Below are positions 23,801 to 35,755 of a stretch of DNA of 64,000 nucleotides, one piece after another; the first letter of the stretch is position 1; every line of letters begins with the position of its first letter. Position numbers and translations under genes: made by a program. Below the pieces are notes generated by a model. It saw nothing but the letters and a program-made list of their open reading frames with translations. It ran no database searches and was not told the origin of the DNA. The DNA is taken from contig JARKIF010000002.1 in NCBI GenBank assembly GCA_029378245.1, forward strand, positions 3,224,001 to 3,288,000. The letters are read 5' to 3'. Origin of the DNA: Roridomyces roridus (lineage: Eukaryota; Basidiomycota; Agaricomycetes; Agaricales; Mycenaceae).

Positions 23801-26044
23801 AACACTTGCCTCCGCATCTGTACCAACCCCAGTGTCCCCCGCGGCCCTTCTCGGTGCCGCGTCTGAAAAATCTAAGTCCCTGGAAGCTGCCGCGTTTGCT
23901 GTCGGGAGAGAGTTTGTGGAGAATAGCGTCTGGGCCGAGGCGTGGCGGACAACAGCCATCAATAAGCATCCCAATGCAAGGGATGGAGTGTGGCCAGCAG
24001 ATGTGCAGACCGTTGCGCAATTGCTGCAGCTCGTGCCTTACCTCCAAGAACCTTTTGATCTACAATCGTTGTTCGGGTTGGATTCCAGCTCCTCTAGTGC
24101 TATCCAGACATTCGAGCCGCCGATGATATCCGTTGGGAAAGCCGATGCCGTGGTACAAATTCTTCCGACTGCCCTTCGGTTCTGGGAAAAGTTGGGTCTG
24201 ACTCCGCGGGGAGGGAGGAAAAATGCTACTGTGTTTGTTCTCTTCGACGACGATGGAGGGGGCGTGAGGCAACCACTAGCGGAGAATTGGCTGGCCAAGA
24301 TTGCCGCCGTATACGGGGTGAGTAATACGTCGCGCGTCTTTTGAACTCTTATTAACTGCCTCGTAGAGTAAGCATCTCGGTACTCTGACGCCCGGCAGTC
24401 ATGGCATGTGCGTGAAGGATGGTGTCTTTCCCCTGCGGTTTGACTCTACGTTCCGCAAAAACCTGGGTAAGTACGATATCTATTCTGATATTACATTTAC
24501 TGAATAATTTTATATCAGCCTCATTCGTCGCCGGCCTTGCACGGTCCGACTCCAACTTGATCTTTTACGTCGTTACGCCGCTGTCAACCATGTCGCTCGC
24601 GTCACCCCTCCTGCGACAAGTCTTTTCTTCTGTCAAGAAGGCATTGAAGAGCCACGACGAGACGCAGATGCTTTTCCACTTTGTGCCGGAAGCCCTTGTT
24701 GTGTGCCCTACAGGCATTAACCCTGCTGTCCAGTTGGCGGATCTCGAAGCTGCGTGTCATGCCACATATGACCGTATCCTGCAGCCTGTCGATCGCGTCA
24801 TGGCGCGGCGCTTCTTCGAGCACGGCGAACCCGTGCGACGATATTTCCAAGATCCCGCCTATGCGCTGGCTCGCCCGTTGCACACTACAGTCAAGTACGT
24901 CAAACGTACGAAGGCACCGTTGGACGTGACCGATGCTGGGACTCTCCTGCACGTCGGGTATGCATTGAGTGCATGTGGTAAATGGATTTTGGCCGCCTGT
25001 GTGGATGAGCGTGGTGAAGCACACGAGCTGGCTGTATGGTTGACCCAAACGCATATGCAGCCTGTCGGTGTGGATGGAGAAGAGCAAGAAGGGGAGCCAG
25101 AGACACTTACGCATGAGGAATATGCGGCGCGCAAGGTCTGGGAGTTTGCGTGCCAATTTGCACAACGTGTCAATGTGGCTTGGAGAATTGTGATTTCCAA
25201 GCTCGGCGCTATCAGTGTCGCAGACCTGGACGGTAGGCATTTTTTTTTCGGAAATGATTGATTCTCATTCATTTCTCCAGCATGGACGTATTTCCTTGCA
25301 AAGGCGTTTCCAGCATCTTCTCTCCCAGATTTACATGTCGCTTTACTTTCCGTCGAGCCTGACGCACCCTGGACATTCCTTCCCACAGATGTCCATCCAA
25401 AAACCCCGACTCCCACCCCTGCAGCACCTGCAGGTGCTTCCACACCACTTCCCGGGAACTCGAAACTTCATCCAAGCCTGCCTTCCAAGCCCGTGTCACG
25501 TGCTCCGTCTTCCTCCACCAAGCCTTCATCTTTCTACGTCGACATTTCATCGACGACATACGCATTCTTCCCGACAAGGCATCTCCCCATCGCCTTTCCT
25601 CCTGTCCCTGCAGACCTCGGACTCACCATGCCGCTGGTTCCCGAGTCGGCTCCCATCCCTCCCACCTCGGCCACTTCTCCCATGTCGGAGAGTGCCTCAC
25701 CACAGTCCAGTATACATGGAACCACGGCGCCGGACTATTATCCTCATCCGCTTGCTATCCGACCACGGACGTCGGCCCTGCTAGTCCGTGTCCCCGCGGC
25801 ATCAGTAGCGAGTACACCAAGCATTCTACAAATCGGGATGCTAGCGGCGTTCCCGTCCGACTTTGACGCTGCGGCAGACGAGGGGCTGATGAAGGATATC
25901 ACGCGGTCATTCCACTCACTCAGCGTGCTCGCCAGTGCCCGATGGCGACTCGCGCAGGCCGTGGACCCGATATTGCCGTTCCATCTTGCAGCAGTGGAGG
26001 CCATGCGTTCTGCGTTGGAGCGGGACGGGGGCGCAGTTGTCTAG
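20889..26044 (+). CDS. MED13: Mediator complex subunit 13 (Srb9/Ssn2)
   Basis: Large subunit of the Mediator CDK8 kinase module, which regulates RNA polymerase II initiation. The first exon is one long frame to the intron near 24318. Med13-like signatures are LLSVPDLLPPSPGETPNSQ, GKFALPSPPPEVDEQVNYFE and WRFKYASVTDPRIGVVRK. The C-terminal domain after three introns (about 24318-24366, 24467-24519 and 25231-25280) contains KHLGTLTPGSHGMCVKDGVF, TLLHVGYALSACGKWILAAC and CDERGEAHE-like DERGEAHELAVW. Disordered parts include Pro/Thr-rich runs and a Met/Gly-rich stretch near 22755-22875 (DMAMNSFGVDMDVGMMGMG). Length of about 1,660 residues is normal for fungal Med13. Confidence 0.88.
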
Positions 26045-26253
26045 ACATCATTCTTTTTTCTTTTTTTGCACATCATCTAGTACATCGCTTTCGATTTTTT
26101 GTTTGTTTCTACCACACGCCCATTGTACAGTACCTTCCACACATGATCTAGTATATCGTTCCTTGTTGTTTCGCTCCATTTTTGGGATAATACATAATGC
26201 TGCACCTCCATCATCCCTGCTCCTATGAGCTATTCCTCCTCTCCACGACTCTC

Positions 26254-27010
26254 ATGACTCTCACTAATTCTCTTTTACCACGCCGCAGCCGATACAACGA
26301 ACACCCGCGTTTCTTCTTTCCCGACGGCAACATTATATTTCTGGTGCGCAAGACGGGGAATTCTAACCAAGACATAGCTACCATCTCAATAATGAATGTC
26401 TCAGGTCGAGACGACCCTATATCGCGTACACCGCTATTTCTTTGAGCGCGACTCTGTCATCTTTGCTACAATGTTCACACTGCCCTCCGTTGCGGGTGAA
26501 CGCCCCGAAGGCGAGGTGGTGGAAAACCCTATCATCCTAGAGGGTGTTAACGCCCTCGATTTCGATCGCTTCCTGGCGGTTTTGTATCCCATGTTCGTGC
26601 CTTCCCTCAGATCTCACAAATTGGAATTAATAGTACTACGATACATACACAGGAACTTTGCAGCGCGGGACATTGGGACCGTCGAAGAATGGACATCAGT
26701 CCTATCCCTCGCGACGCGCTGGGATTTCTTCTCTCTCCGCGAGCTGGCGATGCAGTATCTGGATCAGAATACAGCTGCCGTCGAACGAATTGCACTGGGA
26801 AGGCGGTATGACATTCCCAGCTGGCTTACCGCTGCGTACACCGAGGTCTGCGAGCGCAAGGACCCCCTGACGCTCGCTGAAGGCCGTTTGTTGGGCGTTG
26901 ACGATACCATTCGGATTGGCCAGGTGCGACATTCGATTCGTTACTCGGCGAATCTTAATCGCCACCACGACTCGGTCGTCGCCCTCATTCGCGATGTCTT
27001 TCTTCCGTGA
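26254..27010 (+). CDS. BTB/POZ domain protein
   Basis: Member of the expanded basidiomycete BTB family, probable adaptor or nuclear protein. Exon 1 ends FFFPDGNIIFL, and an intron (about 26344-26404) leads to VETTLYRVHRYFFERDSVIF, the BTB core in which the 'DGN..F.V....YRVHRYFF' pattern is typical. Downstream are NALDFDRFLAVLYPMF and WTSVLSLATRWDFFSLRELA, which form the family-specific BACK-like helices. The start is uncertain: ATG 26254 is chosen as the nearest Met to the domain; 26197 is also in frame. The gene follows MED13 by about 200 bp. Confidence 0.75.
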
Positions 27011-27080
27011 AAAAGTAGATATGTATGTATCAGTACAGTTTGATGTAATACATAAAATGAAGGTGGGCGGACTTTGTCCG

Positions 27081-28741
27081 CTAAAGGTAGATATCCGCAG
27101 CACCGTTGGTCGTCCTCAGAACAGCTTTGCCGCGACGGGTGTTCTTGGGGCCCCAAAAGACACTCCCAGTTGCCCTCGTCTTTCGAGAATTAGGACTCGA
27201 CTGTATGGTCCGAACGCGGTCTTTAGAAGCGGGATCCCGCTCATGTGGGTTGACGCGGTGAACAGTGGCAGCTGCGTTGGTGGTGCGAACATCAAAGTCG
27301 CCATCAAAAGTCGACGGGAGCTTCAACATCGCTCCAGAGTTGGTGGTCGTTCCAGTGAACGCAAGTGCCGCATCGATTGGTAAAGACTGAATGCTAGCAG
27401 TGAGATGTCCACTGGTGGTCGACGCAGTGACACTCAAGTCTCCACCAGAGCCTGACTGGGTAGTCAGGACGATACCCACATCTATGGGGCTACAGGCGTG
27501 TTGAGTGATCGGACGACGCGGTGCGTAAGACATACTCATTAGTAGTTTGCAAGGAGACCTTCTTGGTCCCGGTGCTACTACCGGCCTCGATCTCGACTTG
27601 TGCCCTGATAGGCCCATTGGTCGTTTTCAGGTTGACCGACTCTTGTGACTTGAAAGAGCCAGTGATGAGCGCGTTTGTGGTATGCGCTGTGGTGGTCCAG
27701 GATACTAGGTACTAAAAACAACATATGAGTTGGGATAATCGCGAAGACGCAACTCACATCGGCAGAAATGACAGCATTCGTCGTGGTGAGAGTGGCTTGT
27801 TCGGCAGAGAGTGTCTTTGCGTGTATTCTCCCATTAGTGCCCTTCAAGTCGAGGTGGCCAAATTTGATGATATCCTTGAGCGATTCGAGGTCTTGCTCAA
27901 AGTTATTGACATCTGTATGGAGACGGTTGATGTACAGTCCGGAGGAGGACCGAGGGAGGGTGAGCACGACGTCAAACAAGAGACGCTCGGTGCGCGAATC
28001 CGCGTGGTCGCTTTGCCATCTAGGTGTCTGTATAAACAGTGAACACGGGTACTTGGGGCAGGACAGAAGACACACGAAAATTCCGACACCCTCCTCACCC
28101 TTTTCGCGCTGAACCAAGCATATCTTTGCTTGGTCGCGAATGGCCTTTCTGTGATAGTTGACCACGACTTGGACGTGTGCGGAGTCTTTGATATTCGGGG
28201 AAGTTGTAACCTGCAGGTTTCCATTCGAGAGAGACCCTTGCGATAAGAGAAGAAGAGTCTCGGTCGGCAGGGGGATGTCGAACGAGACATTGACAGAGTA
28301 TGGAAATGACGCGAACATCCCGTTGTTTTTCTCCTCGGACGGCCATGAAGTTACGCAGTGGTCTGCGGAGACTCCGGGCACGGTAGGGTAATCCCAGTGA
28401 GCATGAATCGCCTGGATGTGGGTTACATTTACGCTTGCTTGGAAAAGTGCAATTGGACTGACACCGTTGTCCAGAATGCTACCGAGCAGTGCCGAGGCTA
28501 ATATCCAGATTCCAAAGGCCACGAGAAACGCGCGACAAAATCTGTGGCCAGCCGACTGTCGTCGTTCGACGAAGACGTGGTTGGGATACGGGGCCTGAGC
28601 GGTTCCGATTGGCGCGGGACCGTTCTGGCGAGGCGTGTAGGCTGGTGGAGCAGTTGCCGACGTGCTCGCGTTGCCCAGCAGCGGGGTGGTCACAGAGCCC
28701 TTGTCGGGGCTGCTGGGGGTCTCGTCGTCTGTTATGATCAT
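27081..28741 (-). CDS. Single-pass membrane protein with beta-rich DUF7330/DUF4097-like region
   Basis: Function unknown. The N-terminal cytosolic part is Pro/Ser-rich (SVTTPLLGNASTSATAPPAY), then one transmembrane helix (FCRAFLVAFGIWILASALLG). A large non-cytosolic part follows with many short beta-strand repeats of the type 'L.TTN..I.A': KTLSAEQATLTTTNAVISAD, LKTTNGPIRAQVEI, SLQTTNSPIDVGIVL and LRTTNGAADIYL. Such repeats make a right-handed beta-sheet stack in related families, so it may be a surface or adhesin-like protein. About four introns are present. The frame is intact from 28741 to the stop at 27081. Confidence 0.65.
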
Positions 28742-28994
28742 GGCACGAAGGAAAGAGGTCGGCGCTCAATTGTTGATGTGACCCTCCATATGGTCTGGAC
28801 TGCGATCAACTGCGCCGTACTGCGCCGTCAGAGCCATGATGTAATCTCAATCCAAATACATCCAAACCTTCTCATCCATCATCCAAATTAGGCAAATCGT
28901 CGTGGTATTGAAAAGTGGGTATGTAATGTACGTAGATCCTCCAGAGAAAAAGTAAAAGAATGTTTCATTCAACGCACCGTCGCTTCAAAGCGAC

Positions 28995-29768
28995 CTAGCG
29001 GAGACGGGGGTGCGTTTTCGTGAGGGCCATAGCAGCCGATTCGATGTAATGACTGCAAAAAAAGTTGAGTGCGGGAGACAATGTCAAAAAGGATATACTC
29101 ACGGGAATGGTGCTGTTCAAAGATGGCCTCCGTCCGGCAGCTCCGAACCGGGACAGTGCGGGTGACGTCGAGGAGCGACAACGGCGGTTCTGCCTAACAA
29201 TCATGCCCGCCAGAATACCACACGCGAGGGGGAAGCAGTGGACAGGAGGCAGTACAAAGGCGGCGGAAAAGGAGGGAGGGGAAGGGGGCTGGTGGAATTC
29301 GCTGCCTGCAGCAATAGATATGCACTGCACGCCGTCTGAATCGCAGTCAGTCTCGGGTTCGCTATCGTGGCTTGTGGTGGTGTGCAAAGAAGGGAGCGAG
29401 AGCGGGGGTTTCGGGAACACCACGCCAAAGGTAACATGGAAGATTGGACCTTGTCGAGGTGTGTAAAAGGGGCTGCCTGGTGAGATGGAGATGAACTGCG
29501 CGTCGCCGTCAATGTCGTCGTTGTCGGATTCGTCGTTCTCCGGATATTCGGCAGTCGAATCATCTGATATTGGCGAGGGAATATCGAATGAGAGTGTCAA
29601 GGGCGATGGGGTCTCGACTTCCGGAGACTCGAGACTGACGAGGAACGGCGGCCCAACGTCCACCGTGAGAAGACCCTGGCGTTCCTGAGCCAACGTCGAC
29701 GAACAACAACAGTGAGATGGAAATACCTCCTTAAGCTTGGACTTGCGGACCATGACGGTAGGAGACAT
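28995..29768 (-). CDS. Disordered Ser/Pro/Asp-rich protein
   Basis: No family recognised. The start MSPTVMVRKSKLKEVFPSH at 29768 follows a short 5' region. The body is acidic and Ser-rich, with two copies of a similar block: DGDAQFISISPGSPFYTPRQ with IFHVTFGVVFPKP, and DGVQCISIAAGSEFHQPPSP with FSAAFVLPP. This is an internal duplication. The 3' end is uncertain because consensus introns could be spliced near 29210-29115 and 29100-29053; the unspliced frame stops at 28995. An upstream in-frame ATG at 29885 exists. Confidence 0.5.
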   Translation of the reverse strand: MSPTVMVRKSKLKEVFPSHCCCSSTLAQERQGLLTVDVGPPFLVSLESPEVETPSPLTLSFDIPSPISDDSTAEYPENDESDNDDIDGDAQFISISPGSPFYTPRQGPIFHVTFGVVFPKPPLSLPSLHTTTSHDSEPETDCDSDGVQCISIAAGSEFHQPPSPPSFSAAFVLPPVHCFPLACGILAGMIVRQNRRCRSSTSPALSRFGAAGRRPSLNSTIPVSISFLTLSPALNFFCSHYIESAAMALTKTHPRLR

Positions 29769-30303
29769 TTTTGCGCTGAAGAAAAGAATGAGAGAAGATG
29801 GATAATAGTGCGAAGCGCAGCTAAGCCGGGAAGAGAGCAAAGAGGAAGTGATCCAGCTTTGGGTGAACGCTTCGACTTTATACACCCAGTTTTGCCTCCG
29901 GTTGCAATTGGTGACAGACAGGAATGAGGTAGGCGATACCTTGTGCCGGTCACTCCTACAGGATAAAGGATAATATAGGGGGCAATTCTATATCCTCAGC
30001 GCAGTCGCATTTGAGCTCCTGACCTTGTTGCGACGAGGGGGGTCCAGGCCATTCAGTAATTAAGAGTACCGCAAACGCCAAGTGGGTCGAAAGGGTCAAG
30101 GAAGGAATGAATAGTACGCGGCACGGTCCCATGCAGGACCGCCAGGGATTCTGTGTGTTCAAGAACGTCGTGGCGGAAACAAGGCGGAAAGCAAGAAAGC
30201 ACGGCAGTTACGGCAATCAATCCGATCAATTGTGGCAAGACTTTCGTTTCTCACTTGCAATGTAATGTGTACCAAAAGAAAATCTAGTCCAAAGCAAACA
30301 ACA
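29769..30303. other. Intergenic region
   Basis: A 535-bp region upstream of the disordered protein gene and downstream of the FAD oxidoreductase. No supported gene. Confidence 0.5.
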
Positions 30304-33026
30304 TCAATGCCCGAGCTTGAGGTGGCGTGGTGTAGGCGGCTCATGCACCCGCGGGTCGACCGCATTCATGTCCTTGTCCAGCGGCCACATCGAATTCCGG
30401 AATAAATTGTTGGGGTCATACTTGCGCTTCACCTCACACAGACGTTTCCAGTTGTCCCCGTAGCATGCCATCGTTCGCGCAGCGGACTCATGGCGGCCGA
30501 GAAGCTAAACGATTACGCATCAACAAATAGACTTGAAGCAGAATGCGAAACGCAACGCAACGCACACTGGGGAAGGGTCCGCCGGTTTGGACGGGTTTGA
30601 GAGAGCCAGCGATCCACTAGGGAAGAGAAGAAGTCAGTATATCGCGACGGCGATCCGTGGTGTCGAGTTGCTTGCCTCCTCGGCCGAGTCAATGCAGCGG
30701 TCGTCATCAATAGTCATCTCCCACTGGTGAAGCGCGGCGATGGTAAAGGCGGCCTCCCGTTGCACTTTGGGCAGACAGCTGTCTTCGAAATCGACGATGG
30801 CTCCACCAGCTAGCTCGAAGATCCAAGCTGGAAGAGTGTTTCACATTATGGAGATTAAAAGCCAAGATAAGATACGCACTGCAACCCACTGGCGTGTCCG
30901 CAAAGGACATGACCGTCTCATTGATGATCTCGTCCGGGAGCGATGTAATGAGCGCCGAACGAATAAACCACTGACGCCCCGCTATGCTCACAGTCAGAAA
31001 ATAAGATTTGTATAGAGATCCAAGACGCACGCTTCCCCCGCAACACCTGGGCCATGCTATCCTGCTGGTTCAGGAAACTCTTCTCGTTCACCTCGTTCAA
31101 TAGGCATCGCTCGCCATCCCAGGACGAAAGCGCCAGGAGGTACTCCAGCCCCTTCTCCTTGGGACCAATGTAGCACATTTGCACCACAATAAGGGAGTCC
31201 TTGCCCTCGGGCCCAGCTGTGAGGAGTACGTTTGCGTACAGCTCACGCGGAGCACCCTTGACGCAATCCCGGAAGTGCTTGATGAGAGAGGGGGCCGTGG
31301 AGCGGTGAAAGCGGCTGAGAGGACTCAGCATGCATCACATCGAGGGTAGGATCACTAGATCGACGCACTAGAGAAGATTGCCCGCGAAGACGACGGGGAC
31401 CGGAAAGGCTCGCGCTTTGTAACGCGTTGCAACACCAAAGGCTGCGTTACAATGAGAACGGATTTCAAGCTTTCATTCAAATAATAAAGCTCACCTGGCC
31501 CAGCACCTCGCAATGCCCACCAGAGATCTCGAGCCGCAACTGAGTATCGAACGGGACGACGGGGATGTATCGGTACCTGGATGTTCATTCTCGTTGACAA
31601 TGACTATGCGGCCGTCCGCAAGCACCATCTCGACCTAAATCGGCCAGGTTAACCAACCGGAATGAAATGAAAGCCGAGTACGCACTTCAATAACATTGTC
31701 GATACTCAAGCCATGCAAACGACTGAGGAAACCGAACCCCGCTAGAAGCATGACCGCAGACCCTACGGGATGGGCGGAACTGGTAGCATCATCAGTGACC
31801 CGGGGCACGGAAAATGAGGACGAAGACTTACAACGGTACATGGTAAGGGATAGTGATGTTGGGGCCCGCAATAGATCGGGCCTCGAGCTGGCGACTGTTG
31901 GTGAAGGTGTCGACCTCCTTCTGACGCATGCCGGCACCAAAAGTCACATAGGCATACGGATATATCGGCTCGGCCTGAGATGCAAGGTTGAGGGGGACTG
32001 GTGGTAGATTCGAGTTGGCGATGAGGGTCCGTGTTCCGCCGCGGGACGCCCACGGATCAGGTGCAACAAGAGGGTTGAACGCTGATTGAATGACGCTAGG
32101 GGGAGCGGGGGCAGAGAAGTTGGTCGGGATGTCGAGATAGCCAAAAGGATCGCCAGAAGGACCCGGGCGAATCGAAGGTCCGCTGGCAGGCGGGCTCCCA
32201 GGGCCGGGCGAAGTGGGGGCAGTTGAGCCTGAGCCAGAACGGGGACCGACAGACTCATCAGAATTGGACCCGGATGAATGGGAGTCTGACGAGCCAGTTT
32301 CCGTCACAGAATCGAAGGAGACATTGCGTGAACGGGTTGGGAGAGGTTCGGGCTCTTCAATACGACGTCGAACGGGCTGGGGCAAGTCCCAGCCGGGTTG
32401 GTAGGGTCCGCGCAAGAAGTTGGCGACGACAGGCGAAGCTGCATCGTAGAACCGCAGAGCAGAATCCTCCTCCCGGCGGCGTTTGCCAGTGGAAGCATGC
32501 TCTTTGACCCTATTGGCAGTATCTTGGTCGCGCAAACTGGTCCAGCCGCCATCTTCATGGGGCGGCTCGATGTCGGCGTCGTTTATCTTAGAGACATCCT
32601 GCAAGCATTTGTTGAGATAGACGTGATAGGGAATAAAGGCTTACAATGATAATATCGCCGCCGATAGCCCAGCCAGCAGTTCCATAGCCACCTGCCTTGA
32701 CGGACGGAGACAGAGAGTGCTTGGAGCAGAATAAAATGATCCTGAAGGAGATCGTAAGCGACGAAACCAGTTTGATTCTGACCACTGACTTGGAAACATC
32801 TTCTGCGTCAACTGGGCACACCACCGCTTTCGCGACGTCCGCAAACACATTGCCATTGAAGATGCTGGAATACTCGAGAAATCTGCACCAAAAGTCGAAC
32901 GAAGGTCTCTTGAACCAGAAAAAGCACGCACTCGGCACCGTCGCGGACGTGGACCTGGCCCCTGATAGCAGACCCCAATTCCTCTACGAGCTCTGGTGAA
33001 AGACGGTTATTGGCGCCAACGGGCAT
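30304..33026 (-). CDS. FAD-dependent (BBE-type) oxidoreductase
   Basis: Flavin oxidoreductase of the FAD_binding_4/BBE superfamily; substrate unknown. The start MPVGANNRLSPELVEELGSA leads to FNGNVFADVAKAVVCPVDAE and SPSVKAGGYGTAGWAIGGD. Here GGYG replaces the His-containing 'GGHS', so the usual covalent 8-alpha-His link is probably absent. A disordered insert of roughly 150-200 residues follows (RRREEDSALRFYDAA, SDSHSSGSNSDESVGPRSG). Then come PYAYVTFGAGMRQKEVDTF, LLAGFGFLSRLHGLSIDNV, DLWWALRGAG and the BBE end YGDNWKRLCEVKRKYDPNNL. There is no signal peptide. About ten introns keep frame; the gene looks intact at about 750 residues. Confidence 0.85.
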
Positions 33027-33881
33027 GGTGAGTTGGGAAGGTATAGCCTGTCAAGTGGCCCTACTTAAATGAAGAGCTGGCTTCCGGAAGGCTAAAGGGA
33101 CGCCGTAATTGCGATCCGGGTGAACGGGCAAGTGTATGAATGGACCAGACCGTGACCGCGACCGAGTACGCTTGGTTAGGCTCGTTTCGATGATTTCGCA
33201 GGGTCAGAAATTCTTAGGTGCTATACCCAGCGCAAATTGCTGGTAACGTGTGTACATATAAACGCAGGTGGGTCCTCTGCGAGTTCTTTTCGCGAATAAA
33301 CTTGATATGAAACTGCACAGATCGTACTCAAAGGTTGGGTAATAAGGTATTCTACCAGGAAAGGCATCAAGTTCTGTCGAATAAATCCTCGGTGACTGGC
33401 GTGTAATCGGAATGGACGAAACGGGTAGGCACGCAGTGAGAAATGGGGTCGAGGGTGTGTTCAAATATACTAGTCAACCCACTTACCACCGAGGGTGATG
33501 CCATGCGACCCTTCTCCTCCCTGGACACCACAAAATTTATTTATCTTAAATGCAGTGGTCCGAATCTAAACAAACGGAGTACTAGAGCTGGTGGTGATGA
33601 TTGGGAAGTCAACCTTCGTGCGGGATGAAAAAGAGGGCGATTAATTGTAATTTCAGCACGGTCTAGGCTTTGGGGACGTCCCGTTCAGAAGCCCACAATT
33701 CAATTGTTGTAAGTACCCTAGGAAGTCCACCCAATGGACAGCTAGATGGACGCTGATTAAACGTTTCACCTTGGATTCCCTGGGCAGCGCGTGAAAGAGG
33801 CGCCTGCCTTCCAGGAAGCCCTAAGCGAGAGAAGATGTCTTGCAAGTGTATACGGTGTCGACGGACGCTCCAAGATAAATA
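33027..33881. other. Intergenic region upstream of the FAD oxidoreductase
   Basis: An 855-bp region. Minus-strand frames at 33204-33464 and 33663-33845 have no recognised domain; the second could be an unrecognised 3' exon of the MYND gene but no supporting junction is clear. Confidence 0.4.
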
Positions 33882-35622
33882 TCACAAAAGGTACAAAAGT
33901 CGTTCGGTAGCTTCGACGCCTACCAAATTAGGCCTGAGGTCCCCGTCCCCAATCACCTCCGCGAGGCGTTCTTTCCAAGAATAAGGCCATCGTGGTTGTC
34001 CTAGTAGCGCTGGCGTGACCTGGACTGGCACCAAAAATGTGGGGGCGTGTACGGGATCTTCTTGATCTATAATCTGGCATACCACGCATCTGGGAGAAGA
34101 ATGTAGCGGTGAGCACGCGACGGCCAAAAATGTCTTCAGGTTACATACGGTGCCGGGGCTTTCGCTGCTTGACTCTCCGTTCGCGGCTTACCGTTCACCA
34201 CGAGTTCCACACCTCTCCAGACCGATTGGGCCAGCTATGGAACTCAAGTCAGCTTCACGTAACCTTTGTCGGAAAAGAATCCCACCATGGTCTCTGCCTC
34301 TTCCAACGAAAAGACGAATGCATTCTCTACTTTCATCAGAGTCTCCCGCATGCCCGTGCAACGCAAGTAAATGATCAGAATGTGGCTTCGACCGCCCAGT
34401 GGGTCGTCGACAAGCTCGAGCGCGTCGATGGCTGCCGAGCAGATATCATTCTTGTACATTTGGCGCCATGCTTCGAGCGCTAACCGATTGCCGCTGAATT
34501 TGGGGTACATGGCTAGCAAGAGAAGTGGATCAGCTTCAATGTCAAGCCAAAACTGGGGGTGAGTCACCATGAATTGGTGGCGCAGGGACTTTTGGCCAAG
34601 CGCACTGTGCCAGTAATATCTCCTCCCAGTTTAAAACCCCAAATCCAGCAATCCGATAACCTTTATTTAGTTTGCGTGTGAACAAGGTCTTGGCTCAAGT
34701 ACATACCATGCATGTCTTTCGGCATCATCCACGTCTGGAATGTATTCCGACCTGATTTCGGGGTTCAGTGGAGTTTAGCAAGGGCAAGCACCGCACTGAC
34801 AGCCTTCGCTCACGGACCACTCGACAATCTGGAAAGAGATGCACGTTTCTGATTTCGCCTTTGCCCGCTCCTGGCCAATTCGTTGATCATTCCGGGGGTT
34901 CCCAGAGCGACCTCCATAGACATTCTCGTATTCATCGAACGATAAAGCCCCCGCAAAGCTGATCTGATAACGGTACTTGACGCCGGGGGTGTCCTTGAGA
35001 CCGACGAGGAAAACTAGATCAAGTCAGATTTCTTGTAGTTCTTGAACGGCGAGTGGACAAGACCATATTCGTCGGCGTTCTCAGGATAGTGACACAAGTC
35101 GAGGGCAGAGATGGCTGCAGACACTAGCTTGCGGCGATTCTTCCTGTCCCAGATGACAATGTGTTCAAGAGTATCTTTCGCGCCCTCAGGCATGGGCAAG
35201 CCGTCTTCCAGATTCTTGTTACTGCAACAAAATGAGCTACGGTGAAAAAAAAACGGGGTTTGCCGTTTTACCAATCCAGTTTATGTCGCGGCCACTATGT
35301 TCTTCAAATGGAGGTATAAACGAGACAGAAAATAGCTCACATCCTCCTTCTGGCACTGAATACTAGAATTCTGGATCTCAGCGGCGATTTTGAGGGACGG
35401 GGGAGATAATGACCTGCAATACAAAGCTACGCCCTTGCCAGCAACCGAGCAGCGACTGCATGCTCTCAGTTTTCCCCCAGTTTCGGATTTCCTACACGAC
35501 AGCGTCAAACTCTAGTCACGTTAGGTCAGATTCACCCTCGCCTATTGCTACACTGCAAAAAGCGTGAGCTTGAGACGGTATTTGGAGCCGATGAACGCGA
35601 ACCGGGGGATTTGTACATTCAT
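33882..35622 (-). CDS. MYND zinc-finger protein
   Basis: Basidiomycete MYND-finger family, function unknown; MYND fingers bind proline-rich partners. Exons joined by short introns give GKLRACSRCSVAGKGVALYC, then SIQCQKEDWPRHKLDC, i.e. C-x2-C...YC-x3-C...H-x3-C, the second part of a MYND finger. The usual first CxxC pair is not visible upstream, so the finger may be incomplete or its first exon missed. The body contains KNLEDGLPMPEGAKDTLEHI, VKYRYQISFAGALSFDEYEN, FWLDIEADPLLLLAMYPKF and WPYSWKERLAEVIGDGDL. The start at 35622 (MNVQIPRFAFIGSKYR) is tentative, joined by a 42-nt intron. The gene is divergent from the SCI1-like gene with 133 bp between them. Confidence 0.65.
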
Positions 35623-35755
35623 GTACCAATTTATTAGAATATATAGCCTCCATAATGGTACATGTCTCGAGGATTCCAGAGTCGCGTAGTGGAAGTAAGT
35701 TGACAAGAGCACAAGGTTACGTAAAGTGATCGAGGGCGTCTGATTTCCTCCCAGC

